DNA from: Candidatus Limivivens intestinipullorum
GTDB lineage: Bacteria > Bacillota > Clostridia > Lachnospirales > Lachnospiraceae
Length of the DNA stretch: 64,000 nucleotides
NCBI GenBank assembly: GCA_018711185.1
Contig: DVIQ01000024.1
Location: 33,049 to 97,048, forward strand
Direction: 5' to 3'
Each line of letters starts with the position of its first letter. Position 1 is the stretch's first letter. The translations under genes and the position numbers were made by a program. Shown here one piece after another: positions 26,207 through 34,125 of the stretch. The notes below the pieces were generated by a model. The model saw nothing but the letters and a program-made list of their open reading frames with translations, made no database searches and was not told where the DNA came from.

Positions 26207-26874
26207 GCGATGATTCCTTTCTTAATAAGCGCTTTTTTCAGTTCTTCCGCTCCGTAGCGGGGGCTTGAGAGGACCGGTTTCCCGATCTGCTCCTCCAGGT
26301 ACTGCTCCGCGTAGGCCATGGAACCCTGGGCCAGCAAAATCACATCCACCTGACCGCAGATCTCCTCCGCCTTATCCAGAAGCATCTTCCGGAAAGCGTC
26401 CTGGTCAAGTCCAAAAGCGTCGCAGAGCCCGTCCACTAAGGTCACGTGTCTGCCCATCTCCCTTGCCACACGCTTAACGGTGTTCTTTGTAGGCTCCAGG
26501 GTCGTTGGAAGTGTCGCCAGCACGCCGATCCGGCTGCCTTTGCGCACAGCGTCCCGGCACATTTCCTCATCGATGCGCACAACCGGAACCCCGATGTAAG
26601 CCGCCGCGTCCTGGACGCTGTCCGCCACCTCCCCCACAGAAGAGCAGATATTCAGGATGGCGTCCGCGCCGTCCGCCACCGCCTGCATATACATGGCGAT
26701 AAGCCTTGCCGCGGGTTTTGCCGTCACATAGCCGTTCTCCCTTACCTCGGCCAGGATCGACGGATCCTGATAACGCAAAAGCTCGGCGTCTTCACCGATC
26801 CGGCTTTTTACTTCCTTTTCCACCAGCTCGATGAGCTCCGGCGTCGTGCTGGTGTAAACCAATGCTGCTTTCAT
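26200..26874 (-). CDS. aspartate/glutamate racemase-superfamily protein
   Basis: 224 aa from the ATG at 26874 (GGAGG 8 nt upstream); the frame is open 54 codons further but that part covers repeat DNA. The fold is that of the Asp/Glu racemase and hydantoin racemase superfamily: MKAALVYTSTTPELIELVEK, then ILNICSSVGEVADSV with C77, and GSRIGVLATLPTTLEPTKNT. The second catalytic cysteine is not seen: the equivalent site reads LLAQGSMAY (Q183). A classical two-cysteine racemase mechanism is therefore doubtful; decarboxylase or lyase chemistry is possible. It is coupled to GH127 by a 7-nt overlap. Confidence 0.8.
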   Translation of the reverse strand: MKAALVYTSTTPELIELVEKEVKSRIGEDAELLRYQDPSILAEVRENGYVTAKPAARLIAMYMQAVADGADAILNICSSVGEVADSVQDAAAYIGVPVVRIDEEMCRDAVRKGSRIGVLATLPTTLEPTKNTVKRVAREMGRHVTLVDGLCDAFGLDQDAFRKMLLDKAEEICGQVDVILLAQGSMAYAEQYLEEQIGKPVLSSPRYGAEELKKALIKKGIIAC

Positions 26875-26942
26875 ATCGCAATCCTCCTCATTATACTCGC
26901 TGTCTTCGGCAGGGACATAAATGCCGGCTGCCGCCGCATTTT

Positions 26943-26984
26943 TACGGCCTGCGCAGCAAGTGCGCAGGCCGGCTGAATCGTTAC
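26943..26984 (+). repeat. family B fragment (right end)
   Basis: A perfect hairpin GGCCTGCGCA-GCAAG-TGCGCAGGCC followed by GGCTGAATCGTTAC: the right-hand part of the composite repeat without its left arm. It lies upstream of the racemase-like gene. Confidence 0.8.
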
Positions 26985-27152
26985 GAAACTTTTTGAAAAT
27001 TACAGAAAATAATTCTTTATCAGCCCGTAGATACAAAAATTATACCTGTTTCTTTTCTTATGTTCAACTCCTTTAACCCGGCATTTCGAATTTTCCGCAT
27101 GGCGGACATCTTCTTTTGGCACAGGTTCTTTCCCGCGGCAGGCCACAGAATC

Positions 27153-27180
27153 GAACAGTTCAGCTGAGCTGAACTGTTAC
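27153..27180 (+). repeat. family B palindrome
   Basis: GAACAGTTCAG, a short loop, CTGAACTGTTAC, placed 6 nt after the stop codon of the permease gene on the minus strand. Confidence 0.9.
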
Positions 27181-27186
27181 GCGGAA

Positions 27187-28029
27187 TCATCCCTTCACGG
27201 CGCCAGCAACCATGCCCTCGATGACCTTCTTATTCAGAATCGCGTAAATCACCAGCATAGGGGCCACACTGATGGTCACAGATGCGAAAATAGCTCCCCA
27301 GTTTTTGGTGCCGAACTGATCCTGGAAATACAGAAGGCCTGTCTGAATGGTTTTCAACTTTGTGTCGCTGATAAAGGTCATGGAAAACAGCAGGTCATTC
27401 CATTTATAGAAAAACTGGAGAACCAGAACCGTCACCATAGCGTTTTTCATAAGAGGCACCACAATGTACCACATCATACTGTAAATCCCGCAGCCGTCAA
27501 TCACGCTGGCCTCCAGAAGCTCGTTGGGAAGCGCCCGCATGTATCCGGTAACCAGAAAGATCGACAAAGACAGGCCAAAAGCGATGTATGTCAGCACCAG
27601 ACAGGTTCTGGTATTAATCAGTCCGATCCGGTTATAAACCTGAAACAGCGGAAGAAGCGCCGTGGCCACAGGAATCATCAGCCCCAGCAGGAAAAAGCTC
27701 TGAAAAAACCTTTTCATCTTCCATTCCATTTTCGTAACAGCAAAGCCGATGGTCATGCTCAGAATCACAATAAATACCAGAGCGATTAACGTATAAACCA
27801 GGCTGTTGAAAAAGAAGGTTCCCATGTTTCCCTTTGTCCAGGCGTCCACGAAGTTTTGGAGATAAAAAGCGTCCGGCAAGGCATAGGAGGGCTTGGTGAC
27901 AAATTCCGTGGGCTCCTTTAAGGCACACAGAAACATCCAGATAATAGGGTAAACATCCATGATAACGATAACCGCGACCACAATCTTTAAAAGAACCGAT
28001 ACCGTAATCTTCTTTCCCTTCGCGCTCAT
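27187..28029 (-). CDS. sugar ABC transporter permease (MalG/AraQ type)
   Basis: Inner-membrane permease of a CUT1 carbohydrate importer. 280 aa, six membrane helices starting VLLKIVVAVIVIMDVYPIIW. The EAA loop that docks the ATPase reads EASVIDGCGIYSMMWYIVVP (about residues 190-209). The C-terminus VIEGMVAGAVKG is typical. It lies 2 nt after the upstream permease gene. No ATPase gene is in the operon; such systems usually share a MsmX-type ATPase encoded elsewhere. Confidence 0.95.
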   Translation of the reverse strand: MSAKGKKITVSVLLKIVVAVIVIMDVYPIIWMFLCALKEPTEFVTKPSYALPDAFYLQNFVDAWTKGNMGTFFFNSLVYTLIALVFIVILSMTIGFAVTKMEWKMKRFFQSFFLLGLMIPVATALLPLFQVYNRIGLINTRTCLVLTYIAFGLSLSIFLVTGYMRALPNELLEASVIDGCGIYSMMWYIVVPLMKNAMVTVLVLQFFYKWNDLLFSMTFISDTKLKTIQTGLLYFQDQFGTKNWGAIFASVTISVAPMLVIYAILNKKVIEGMVAGAVKG

Positions 28030-28031
28030 TT

Positions 28032-28910
28032 CTATTCCTCCTTGTCAAACGCCCGGATCAGCCGGGTTCCGATTATGCAGATCACAAAGATCACAATGGC
28101 GATAGCGCTTCCGTACCCCACATTCCCGTAGCTGAAAGCTACATTGTACATATACATGGAAAGTGAGGTGGTAGCGTTTCCGGGGCCGCCTCCCGTAAGG
28201 GCCATGGCGGATTCGAACATCTTAACGGTTCCCGCGAAGCTGAATACAAGGCAGGTAATCGTAACCGGTCTAAGAAGCGGGAAAAGAATGCTCCGGAACA
28301 TCCGCCAAAAGCCGCAGCCGTCGATCTTTGCCGCTTCAACAATATCATCGGAGATATCGAGAAGTCCTCCAAAGAAAATCACCGCGTAAAATCCCATAGA
28401 AACCCAGATGTCCATAAAGCTCAAAGCCGGGAGGGCCGTGGATGCCTGGCCGATCCAGGGCTGCACCAGTTCCTGAATCCCCAGTCCGTCAAGAAGGCTG
28501 TTCAGCAGGCCGTAATTCGGCTGAATCTCATAGATTTTCGCAAAAAGCTGGCCCACCGCCACCGTAGGAAGGATTACCGGAAAAAAGGCGATGGTGCGGA
28601 CAGCGCTCTTGAACCGTTTCAGCCCGAAGCGAAACAGAAGCGCCAGACACAGCCCTAAAACCACCTGTCCCAGCATGGTATAAAGAATGTATTTCAGATT
28701 CACAATCAGGGCTGCCTGCAGCCGGCTGTCCTGAAAAAGCCGCTGATAATTTCTGATGCCGCTGAACTCCCAGTCAAGTCCTGGTGTTCCGGTGTAGAGC
28801 GAATACCCGAAGGACCAGATAACCGGAACAATCACGATTCCCACATAGAGAATCAGCCCCGGAAGTATGAAAAGCATCAGCGCTTTCTTATTTCCTAAAA
28901 CTTTTTTCAT
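28032..28910 (-). CDS. sugar ABC transporter permease (MalF/LacF type)
   Basis: Partner permease of the CUT1 importer. 292 aa, about six membrane helices, with an N-terminal ALMLFILPGLILYVGIVIVP. The EAA loop is EAAKIDGCGFWRMFRSILFP (about residues 195-214), and PGNATTSLSMYMYNVAFSYG is a common C-terminal family motif. It lies 137 nt after the binding-protein gene, with a hairpin between them. Confidence 0.95.
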   Translation of the reverse strand: MKKVLGNKKALMLFILPGLILYVGIVIVPVIWSFGYSLYTGTPGLDWEFSGIRNYQRLFQDSRLQAALIVNLKYILYTMLGQVVLGLCLALLFRFGLKRFKSAVRTIAFFPVILPTVAVGQLFAKIYEIQPNYGLLNSLLDGLGIQELVQPWIGQASTALPALSFMDIWVSMGFYAVIFFGGLLDISDDIVEAAKIDGCGFWRMFRSILFPLLRPVTITCLVFSFAGTVKMFESAMALTGGGPGNATTSLSMYMYNVAFSYGNVGYGSAIAIVIFVICIIGTRLIRAFDKEE

Positions 28911-28962
28911 CTCACTCTTCCTTTCCTGTCTGCGATCGGACAGCGGATTTTTATCATAAAAA

Positions 28963-28987
28963 GGGCTGCTGCGTCATGCAGCAGCCC
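28963..28987 (-). terminator. intra-operon hairpin/attenuator
   Basis: GGGCTGCTGC-GTCAT-GCAGCAGCCC, a perfect 10-bp stem followed on the minus strand by TTTTTATG. It lies between the binding-protein and permease genes, where partial termination would give more binding protein than permease. Confidence 0.75.
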
Positions 28988-29047
28988 GATCTCAGGAATC
29001 CGTTCTCCCGCGGTCCGTTTTTTGTCCGCGTCCGCCGTTTCCTGCCG

Positions 29048-30340
29048 TTACTTGCTCATATCATAGGCTTCCTGAATGGATTCCATATATTCCTGCGCAG
29101 TCATGTCCCCGTTCATTAAGGTCTGAACATTGTCCTGGGCGGCTGACTTTGTCTCATCGTTCATGTAGGCTTCCCACCATGCCGTTGATCCGGTGGCCGT
29201 GTTGATGGTGTCCACGATTTCCTTTGTGATTTCATCCAGGGAATCGTCGGATACGCTGTAGGTATAACCTCTCACAGACTGATAGTTTTCCATGGCGTAA
29301 TCGCCGATATTCTCTACAAAGTACTGCAGGAACGCCGCGGAGGCTCCGTCATATTTGGATTTCGCCATGCAGAGGATATTGCCGCAGTTCATGGGGTACT
29401 CCGTAGCGGGGCTGATGGACTCGTCCACCACCGGTACGCCGATGAAGCCGATGCCGTCCGCTCCTGACGGGTTCGTATCCGCCGTAATCGCGGAGGTAAA
29501 CCAGCTTCCGTCATAAATCATCGCGCACTGGCCGGCCAGCAGCATGTTCTCCGCCGTGGTATTATCCACCGTTGTCGCGCCTTCGCCAAAGTAGCCTTTG
29601 TTTACCATATCCGACAGCATCTGCGCAGCGGCCACAAAGCCCTCGTCCGTGTAGGAGAGTTCGCCGTTTGCCGCCTTCTGAATCGCGTCCGCGCCCATGG
29701 TGCGGTATGTATAGGCGTTAATTATACGGCTGGACGGCCACTTATCCGAACCGCCGGTTGCCAGAGGCTGAATGTCGTTTTCCATGAAGAGATCGCACAC
29801 TGCCAGCAGCTCGTCCCAGGTAGTGGGAACTTCCGCGCCCACCTGTTCAAACAGCGCTTTATTATACCAGAAGCCTTCCACGTTCATGCCAAAAGGCAGG
29901 TCATACATATCCTCGGTGCCGGAAAGGGAGGTCATAATACTCTTCGCGCCGTCCGTGATCTTGTCGCTCAGTCCGAGATTGTCCAGCTCTTCGCTGATAT
30001 TTACCACCTTGTCCGCGTCGATCAGGGTTTTCAACGGTGTTCCGGCCGCGTAAGCGAACAAATCCGGCAGATCGTCCGAGGCCACCAGCGTGGCGATTTT
30101 CGTGGTCACGTCCGAAGCTGCCACATACTCGTACTCATAGGTAAAGTTCGGGTTTTCCTCCGCGTACTTGTCCAGCATTCCCACCAGAATCTGGCCGTCC
30201 GGACTCTCGTCGCTCCATATGGAAAGAACCTTAAACTCCTTTTCCTGGGACGTATCCGGCTCTGTGGCCATGGCTCCCATGGATGTCATGCCAGCCGCCA
30301 GCGCCGCGGCCATCATCAGGGAAACAATCTTCTTTTTCAT
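29048..30340 (-). CDS. extracellular sugar-binding protein of ABC transporter
   Basis: Solute-binding protein (SBP_bac_1 family) of the CUT1 importer. 430 aa from the ATG at 30340, which starts a clear signal sequence MKKKIVSLMMAAALAAGMTS ending near GAMATEP. No lipobox cysteine is present, unusual for a Gram-positive binding protein, so membrane anchoring is uncertain. The mature part has FKVLSIWSDESPDGQILVGM and EDMYDLPFGMNVEGFWYNKA, both typical. AAAGGATGG lies upstream of the ATG at slightly long spacing. The substrate is probably an oligosaccharide containing xylose, arabinose or rhamnose (context). Confidence 0.92.
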   Translation of the reverse strand: MKKKIVSLMMAAALAAGMTSMGAMATEPDTSQEKEFKVLSIWSDESPDGQILVGMLDKYAEENPNFTYEYEYVAASDVTTKIATLVASDDLPDLFAYAAGTPLKTLIDADKVVNISEELDNLGLSDKITDGAKSIMTSLSGTEDMYDLPFGMNVEGFWYNKALFEQVGAEVPTTWDELLAVCDLFMENDIQPLATGGSDKWPSSRIINAYTYRTMGADAIQKAANGELSYTDEGFVAAAQMLSDMVNKGYFGEGATTVDNTTAENMLLAGQCAMIYDGSWFTSAITADTNPSGADGIGFIGVPVVDESISPATEYPMNCGNILCMAKSKYDGASAAFLQYFVENIGDYAMENYQSVRGYTYSVSDDSLDEITKEIVDTINTATGSTAWWEAYMNDETKSAAQDNVQTLMNGDMTAQEYMESIQEAYDMSK

Positions 30341-30388
30341 AAAACCGATCCATCCTTTCTTTTTCGATTTCTGCTTTTTGATAGCTTC

Positions 30389-30394
30389 ATTATA
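30389..30394 (-). promoter_or_regulatory. -10 element upstream of the binding-protein gene
   Basis: TATAAT on the minus strand, about 50 nt before the start codon. No good -35 hexamer lies at 16-18 nt (TTTTTA only), which fits a promoter that needs an activator such as the adjacent AraC-type response regulator. Confidence 0.5.
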
Positions 30395-30449
30395 ATTTGG
30401 GGAATTCAAAATAAAAAGTCTGGAATTTTTATGATAATGTATGCTTTTT

Positions 30450-31514
30450 TTATCTTTTTCTGATGTTGCCCCGGTATTCCGTGGGCGTTTTCCCCACTTC
30501 CCGTTTAAACACGTCGCAGAAATACCGGTAATTGCTGTAGCCCACCATTTCGCTGACCTGGGACACCTTATAACCCTCCCGGAGCAGCTCTCTGGCGTGA
30601 TCCATCCGTACATTCGTCAGATATTTTACATAGGTAACGCCCACTTCATCCTTAAACAGAATGCTCAGATACCCCGGCGTCATCTTCACCATATCCGCCA
30701 GCTCCGAAAGGCCGATGTCTCTGCGGTAATTTTCATTGATATAGTCCAGAATCTGCAGGATAATCCGGTGGGAGCTTCCAAGGGAGCGGGCGGAAATCTT
30801 GTCGAAAATCCGCGCAAAAAGCGTTCTTGTATATTCCTCCACCTCTTCCTTTGTCTGCAGGTTCACCACATTCTGGTAAGATGGAAAGGCCAGCTCCTTC
30901 TCATAATTTTTCCACTGCTCATAGAAAATCCCCAGAACGGTACACAGAAACTGAAAGCACCGGTTGCGGATTTCCGCCAGTTCCGTCTCCTCCGCTTCCA
31001 AAAGCGACAGGTATTCGTTCACCCGCTCCATCCCGTCCCCGGCCTTCTTCTGTCCCACCAGTTCGATAATCTCCTGCTGCACTGCCGCCAGCCGCTGTCC
31101 CAGATTCTCTTTGGGATAAATTCCTTTGGCCCCGGTATTTTTCCCCATCGCCTCCTCGGCCGCCTTCAGGGCGCTTCTTAGCTTTCCTCTCGTCACCGGT
31201 TTATCCAGATACGCGCAGACCCCAAGCTCCAGCCCTTTTCTGGCATACTCAAATTTCTTATATCCACTGATAATTACAAACACCAGCTCAGGAAATTCCT
31301 TTTTTGCCTTCTCGATCAGCTCCAGTCCGTCCATTCCCGGCATCCGGATATCCACGAACGCCACATCCGGCTTCTTTTCCCGAATCAAGGAGAGCCCCGT
31401 AAGCCCGTCCCCGGCAGCTCCCGTCACCTGATAATCCAGCCCCTCCTTTTCCAGCATCGTGGAAATCCCCCTGACCAGCAATGCTTCATCGTCAATAATC
31501 ACCAAGCTTTTCAT
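30450..31514 (-). CDS. YesN-type response regulator (AraC DNA-binding)
   Basis: 354 aa. The receiver domain (about residues 1-125) has the acidic pocket IIDDEALLVRG, phosphoacceptor D55 (VAFVDIRMPGMDG) and K106 region (YLDKPV). A helical middle part is followed by two AraC HTH motifs at about 255-350: GLSELADMVKMTPGYLSILF and VSQVSEMVGYSNYRYFCDVF, then KTPTEYR. The start overlaps the kinase gene by 23 nt. Known relatives control neighbouring polysaccharide transport and hydrolase operons. Confidence 0.95.
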   Translation of the reverse strand: MKSLVIIDDEALLVRGISTMLEKEGLDYQVTGAAGDGLTGLSLIREKKPDVAFVDIRMPGMDGLELIEKAKKEFPELVFVIISGYKKFEYARKGLELGVCAYLDKPVTRGKLRSALKAAEEAMGKNTGAKGIYPKENLGQRLAAVQQEIIELVGQKKAGDGMERVNEYLSLLEAEETELAEIRNRCFQFLCTVLGIFYEQWKNYEKELAFPSYQNVVNLQTKEEVEEYTRTLFARIFDKISARSLGSSHRIILQILDYINENYRRDIGLSELADMVKMTPGYLSILFKDEVGVTYVKYLTNVRMDHARELLREGYKVSQVSEMVGYSNYRYFCDVFKREVGKTPTEYRGNIRKR

Positions 31515-33228
31515 CCCGCGCCCTCTCCTTCGATGTGCTGATATGAACCGTTACCTTTGTTCCCACACCTTTCTCGCTTTCAAACGATACTCCATAGTTT
31601 TCTCCGTAATACAGCCGGATTCGCTCCCGCACATTCGTAATTCCATATCCCTGTTCCAGCCGGGATAAATCCTCTACTCCCACGCCGTCGTCCTCGATGA
31701 GAAAATACAGATCTTCCCCCTCAAGCCGTCCCCGGATTTTCACGGTTCCCTCGCCGGTGCGTCTTTCCAGTCCGTGGTAGACGGCGTTTTCCACAAAGGG
31801 TTCCAGAAGGAGCTTCTGTATAGGGATATCCTTCAGCGCTTCCGACACTTGAATATCCAGATGAAAGCGGCCGTCGAAGCGCATGTTCTGCACGACCATA
31901 TAGTTTTCGATATGTTTCAGCTCATCCCGTACCGTAATGACCGTGCTTCCGTTGTTCAGGCTCAGCCGGAACGTGCCGGAAAGAGCTTCCACCATCTCCG
32001 CGATGTCCTCCGCGTCGTGAATCATGGCAAGACAGTACAGGGAATCTAGGGCATTGTACAGAAAATGCGGATTGATCTGCTCCTGCAGCAAGTAGAGCTC
32101 CGCCTCCCGCTCCCGGATTTTGGACTCCAAAAGGCGTTCCCTCAGCTCCAGATTATGATTAACCATTCGTTTGAATTTATTGCCAAGCATACCGATCTCG
32201 CTGTCATCGAACTGTTCCGTCAGATGCCTGCTGCCCTCTCCCACCTGCTCGATGGTCTTCTCAAGCGTTTTTAGGGGCTTGTAGATATGCTTTGACACAA
32301 AAACCGCCACTACAAGGCTGCAGACCGCCAAGGAAAGCGCTACCACAAGAATCAGAACGCGTATCCAGTTGCTGGCATGGCTCAGCTCCCGACGGGCGAT
32401 GACGCTCACCAAATCCCAATCTGTCAGCTTATTTGTATAGACGCTGAATACGTACTGCCTGGTTTCTCCTGACAAGTAATCTCTGAGTACCTCCTCCCGA
32501 TACTCCTCATTTCCCTGAAAGTAGACAAGAGGATAGGCTCCGTCCCGGTCCACTACAAGAAAACAGTTTGTCTCATAACCTCCCTTATCCGCGAACGCTT
32601 TCCTCAGCATGTCTTTCCGCACATTCACAATCACATAACCTACCGGCTCCGAAGTATATGGATTAATCATATATTTGGCTATGGACAAATCCTTGGATTC
32701 CTCCTCCGGCCGCAAAATATTATTGGAAAAGAACACCTCCCGCCCGTTCGCCCGGGCAACCTGACTGATCCACTCCTGTTCTGTCAGGTTCTCCTCCCGG
32801 TAATAACGGCTGTAGGAGGAGCCGGCGTTTTTGCTGTAAACGTAAAGCTTTCCATCCAGCCCCACTACCAGGAACTCGTCCACTGCGTTGGCGCTTAAAC
32901 AGAGCTCCCCCGCGAAGCGCTCAAAGATCTGGCTGTCATAAGAAGAAAAATAGCGTCCCGCCCCATCGTTCGATTCCGCCAGGGTATCCATAAAGGAGGA
33001 TTCAATCAGCAGCCCTCGAAGCAGCTCGATAATGCTGTCCGTCTGCATATCAAAAATATTGTCGGAAACCCGCAGATTGTAGAGAAAATCCTCCCGGTAA
33101 TTGCTTTCAATGGTGTCCTTGGCGATCTGATAGGAGAATACGCCGAGGATCATAATAAAGATCAGAGATGTTCCTAGAATCGACGCAAGAATCTGATTTC
33201 GAATGGAAAGCCTGCTAAATCGCCTCAT
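31492..33228 (-). CDS. YesM-type sensor histidine kinase
   Basis: Membrane sensor partner of the response regulator. The ATG at 33228 gives 578 aa starting MRRFSRLSIRNQILASILGT; GGGG lies 6 nt upstream. Starts up to 33 codons earlier are possible but lie deep in aroK. It has a membrane helix (about 12-34), an extracytoplasmic sensing domain (about 40-270), a second helix (VLILVVALSLAVCSLVVAVF), HAMP, the His_kinase box LQEQINPHFLYNALDSLYCL with the phosphorylated His, and HATPase_c (DDGVGVEDLSRLEQGYGITN). It overlaps aroK by 14 nt. Confidence 0.94.
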   Translation of the reverse strand: MRRFSRLSIRNQILASILGTSLIFIMILGVFSYQIAKDTIESNYREDFLYNLRVSDNIFDMQTDSIIELLRGLLIESSFMDTLAESNDGAGRYFSSYDSQIFERFAGELCLSANAVDEFLVVGLDGKLYVYSKNAGSSYSRYYREENLTEQEWISQVARANGREVFFSNNILRPEEESKDLSIAKYMINPYTSEPVGYVIVNVRKDMLRKAFADKGGYETNCFLVVDRDGAYPLVYFQGNEEYREEVLRDYLSGETRQYVFSVYTNKLTDWDLVSVIARRELSHASNWIRVLILVVALSLAVCSLVVAVFVSKHIYKPLKTLEKTIEQVGEGSRHLTEQFDDSEIGMLGNKFKRMVNHNLELRERLLESKIREREAELYLLQEQINPHFLYNALDSLYCLAMIHDAEDIAEMVEALSGTFRLSLNNGSTVITVRDELKHIENYMVVQNMRFDGRFHLDIQVSEALKDIPIQKLLLEPFVENAVYHGLERRTGEGTVKIRGRLEGEDLYFLIEDDGVGVEDLSRLEQGYGITNVRERIRLYYGENYGVSFESEKGVGTKVTVHISTSKERARDEKLGDY

Positions 33229-33727
33229 CAAGAGCCCCAAGAATCTCCCTGCAGATCTCCTCTCCCGTTTTTCCATCGGTCCAGACCCGGATGTCCGCTG
33301 CCGCTTCATACTTTTCCCTCCTGGCATCCATAAGCTGTGAAATGCTTCCGATATCCTTCTTTCCTCTCAGCAGCGGCCGGTCGTCGCTTCCCTTCGTCCG
33401 TTCCAGGATCGTCTCCGGCCGGGCTGCCAGCCACACCACGACTCCTCCTTTTCGCAGTAGCGCCACGTTTTCCGGACGCAGAGGGACGCCGCCGCCGCAG
33501 GAGATCACCAGTCCCTCCCGGCCGGAAAGCTCCCGCAGAAAAGCCGTCTCCAGCTCCCGGAAGTAATCCTCTCCCTTTTCCTTGAAAATATCCGGTATGG
33601 ATTTTCCCTCCCGGCGGGCGATCTCCTCATCCATCTCTATCGCTGTCCTGCCAAACTTCTCCTGAAACGCCGCGGCCACCGTGCTTTTCCCCGCTCCCAT
33701 AAATCCAATCAACGCAATGTTTTTCAT
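33215..33727 (-). CDS. aroK: shikimate kinase
   Basis: Phosphorylates shikimate at the 3-OH with ATP in aromatic amino acid synthesis; cytosolic. 170 aa from the ATG at 33727 (GGAG 8 nt upstream), the usual length. The P-loop is GFMGAGKST (residues 8-16); EMDEEIARREGKSIPDIFKE and ISCGGGVPLR are shikimate-binding signatures; the lid carries KGSDDRPLL. Its 3' end overlaps the sensor kinase gene, although the two share no obvious function. No other aro gene is present in the window. Confidence 0.95.
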   Translation of the reverse strand: MKNIALIGFMGAGKSTVAAAFQEKFGRTAIEMDEEIARREGKSIPDIFKEKGEDYFRELETAFLRELSGREGLVISCGGGVPLRPENVALLRKGGVVVWLAARPETILERTKGSDDRPLLRGKKDIGSISQLMDARREKYEAAADIRVWTDGKTGEEICREILGALDEAI

Positions 33728-33859
33728 GTCTGTCTCTCCATTCCTTTTTCGATTCATCTTCTAGTTTTTCTCCGATTCCGGCCGTTCTCCATAATGGCTC
33801 CGCATACATTCTCTTCTCACGCCGAAAGCAACAGGTGTCTGCGGCTGCCGTGAATCGTA

Positions 33860-33888
33860 GTAACAGTTCAGCTCTGCCGAACTGTTAC
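33860..33888 (+). repeat. family B palindrome
   Basis: GTAACAGTTCAG, loop CTCTG with one mismatch, CCGAACTGTTAC. It lies in the 398-nt gap between the divergent aroK and ECF-transporter genes. The rest of that gap is A/T-rich, with a GGCCGC-TTCCC-GCGGCC hairpin (about 34066-34082) but no riboswitch I can recognise. Confidence 0.88.
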
Positions 33889-34125
33889 GAATCGTAACGT
33901 TTTTTTCATTATAGAGGGTTTTGGATAAAACCGCAAGGAAAGGATTTTACGGCCGGCAGTATGAAATTTTATTTTCATATTTAGTATTTAAGAAATTTAA
34001 ATTACATTTTACAAAAAACTCTGCTGTTCTTTACAAACCTCTTTTAAACTCATACCTATACAAGCCGGCCGCTTCCCGCGGCCTGGAAAACCAAACACCA
34101 TCATTCATGATCAGGAGGAAACAAA

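Noticed and set aside
33728..34125. Vitamin riboswitch upstream of the ECF transporter operon
   Set aside because: The leader is A/T-rich with one short GC hairpin; none of the conserved TPP, FMN, cobalamin, folate or preQ1 cores can be recognised by eye. A covariance search would settle it.
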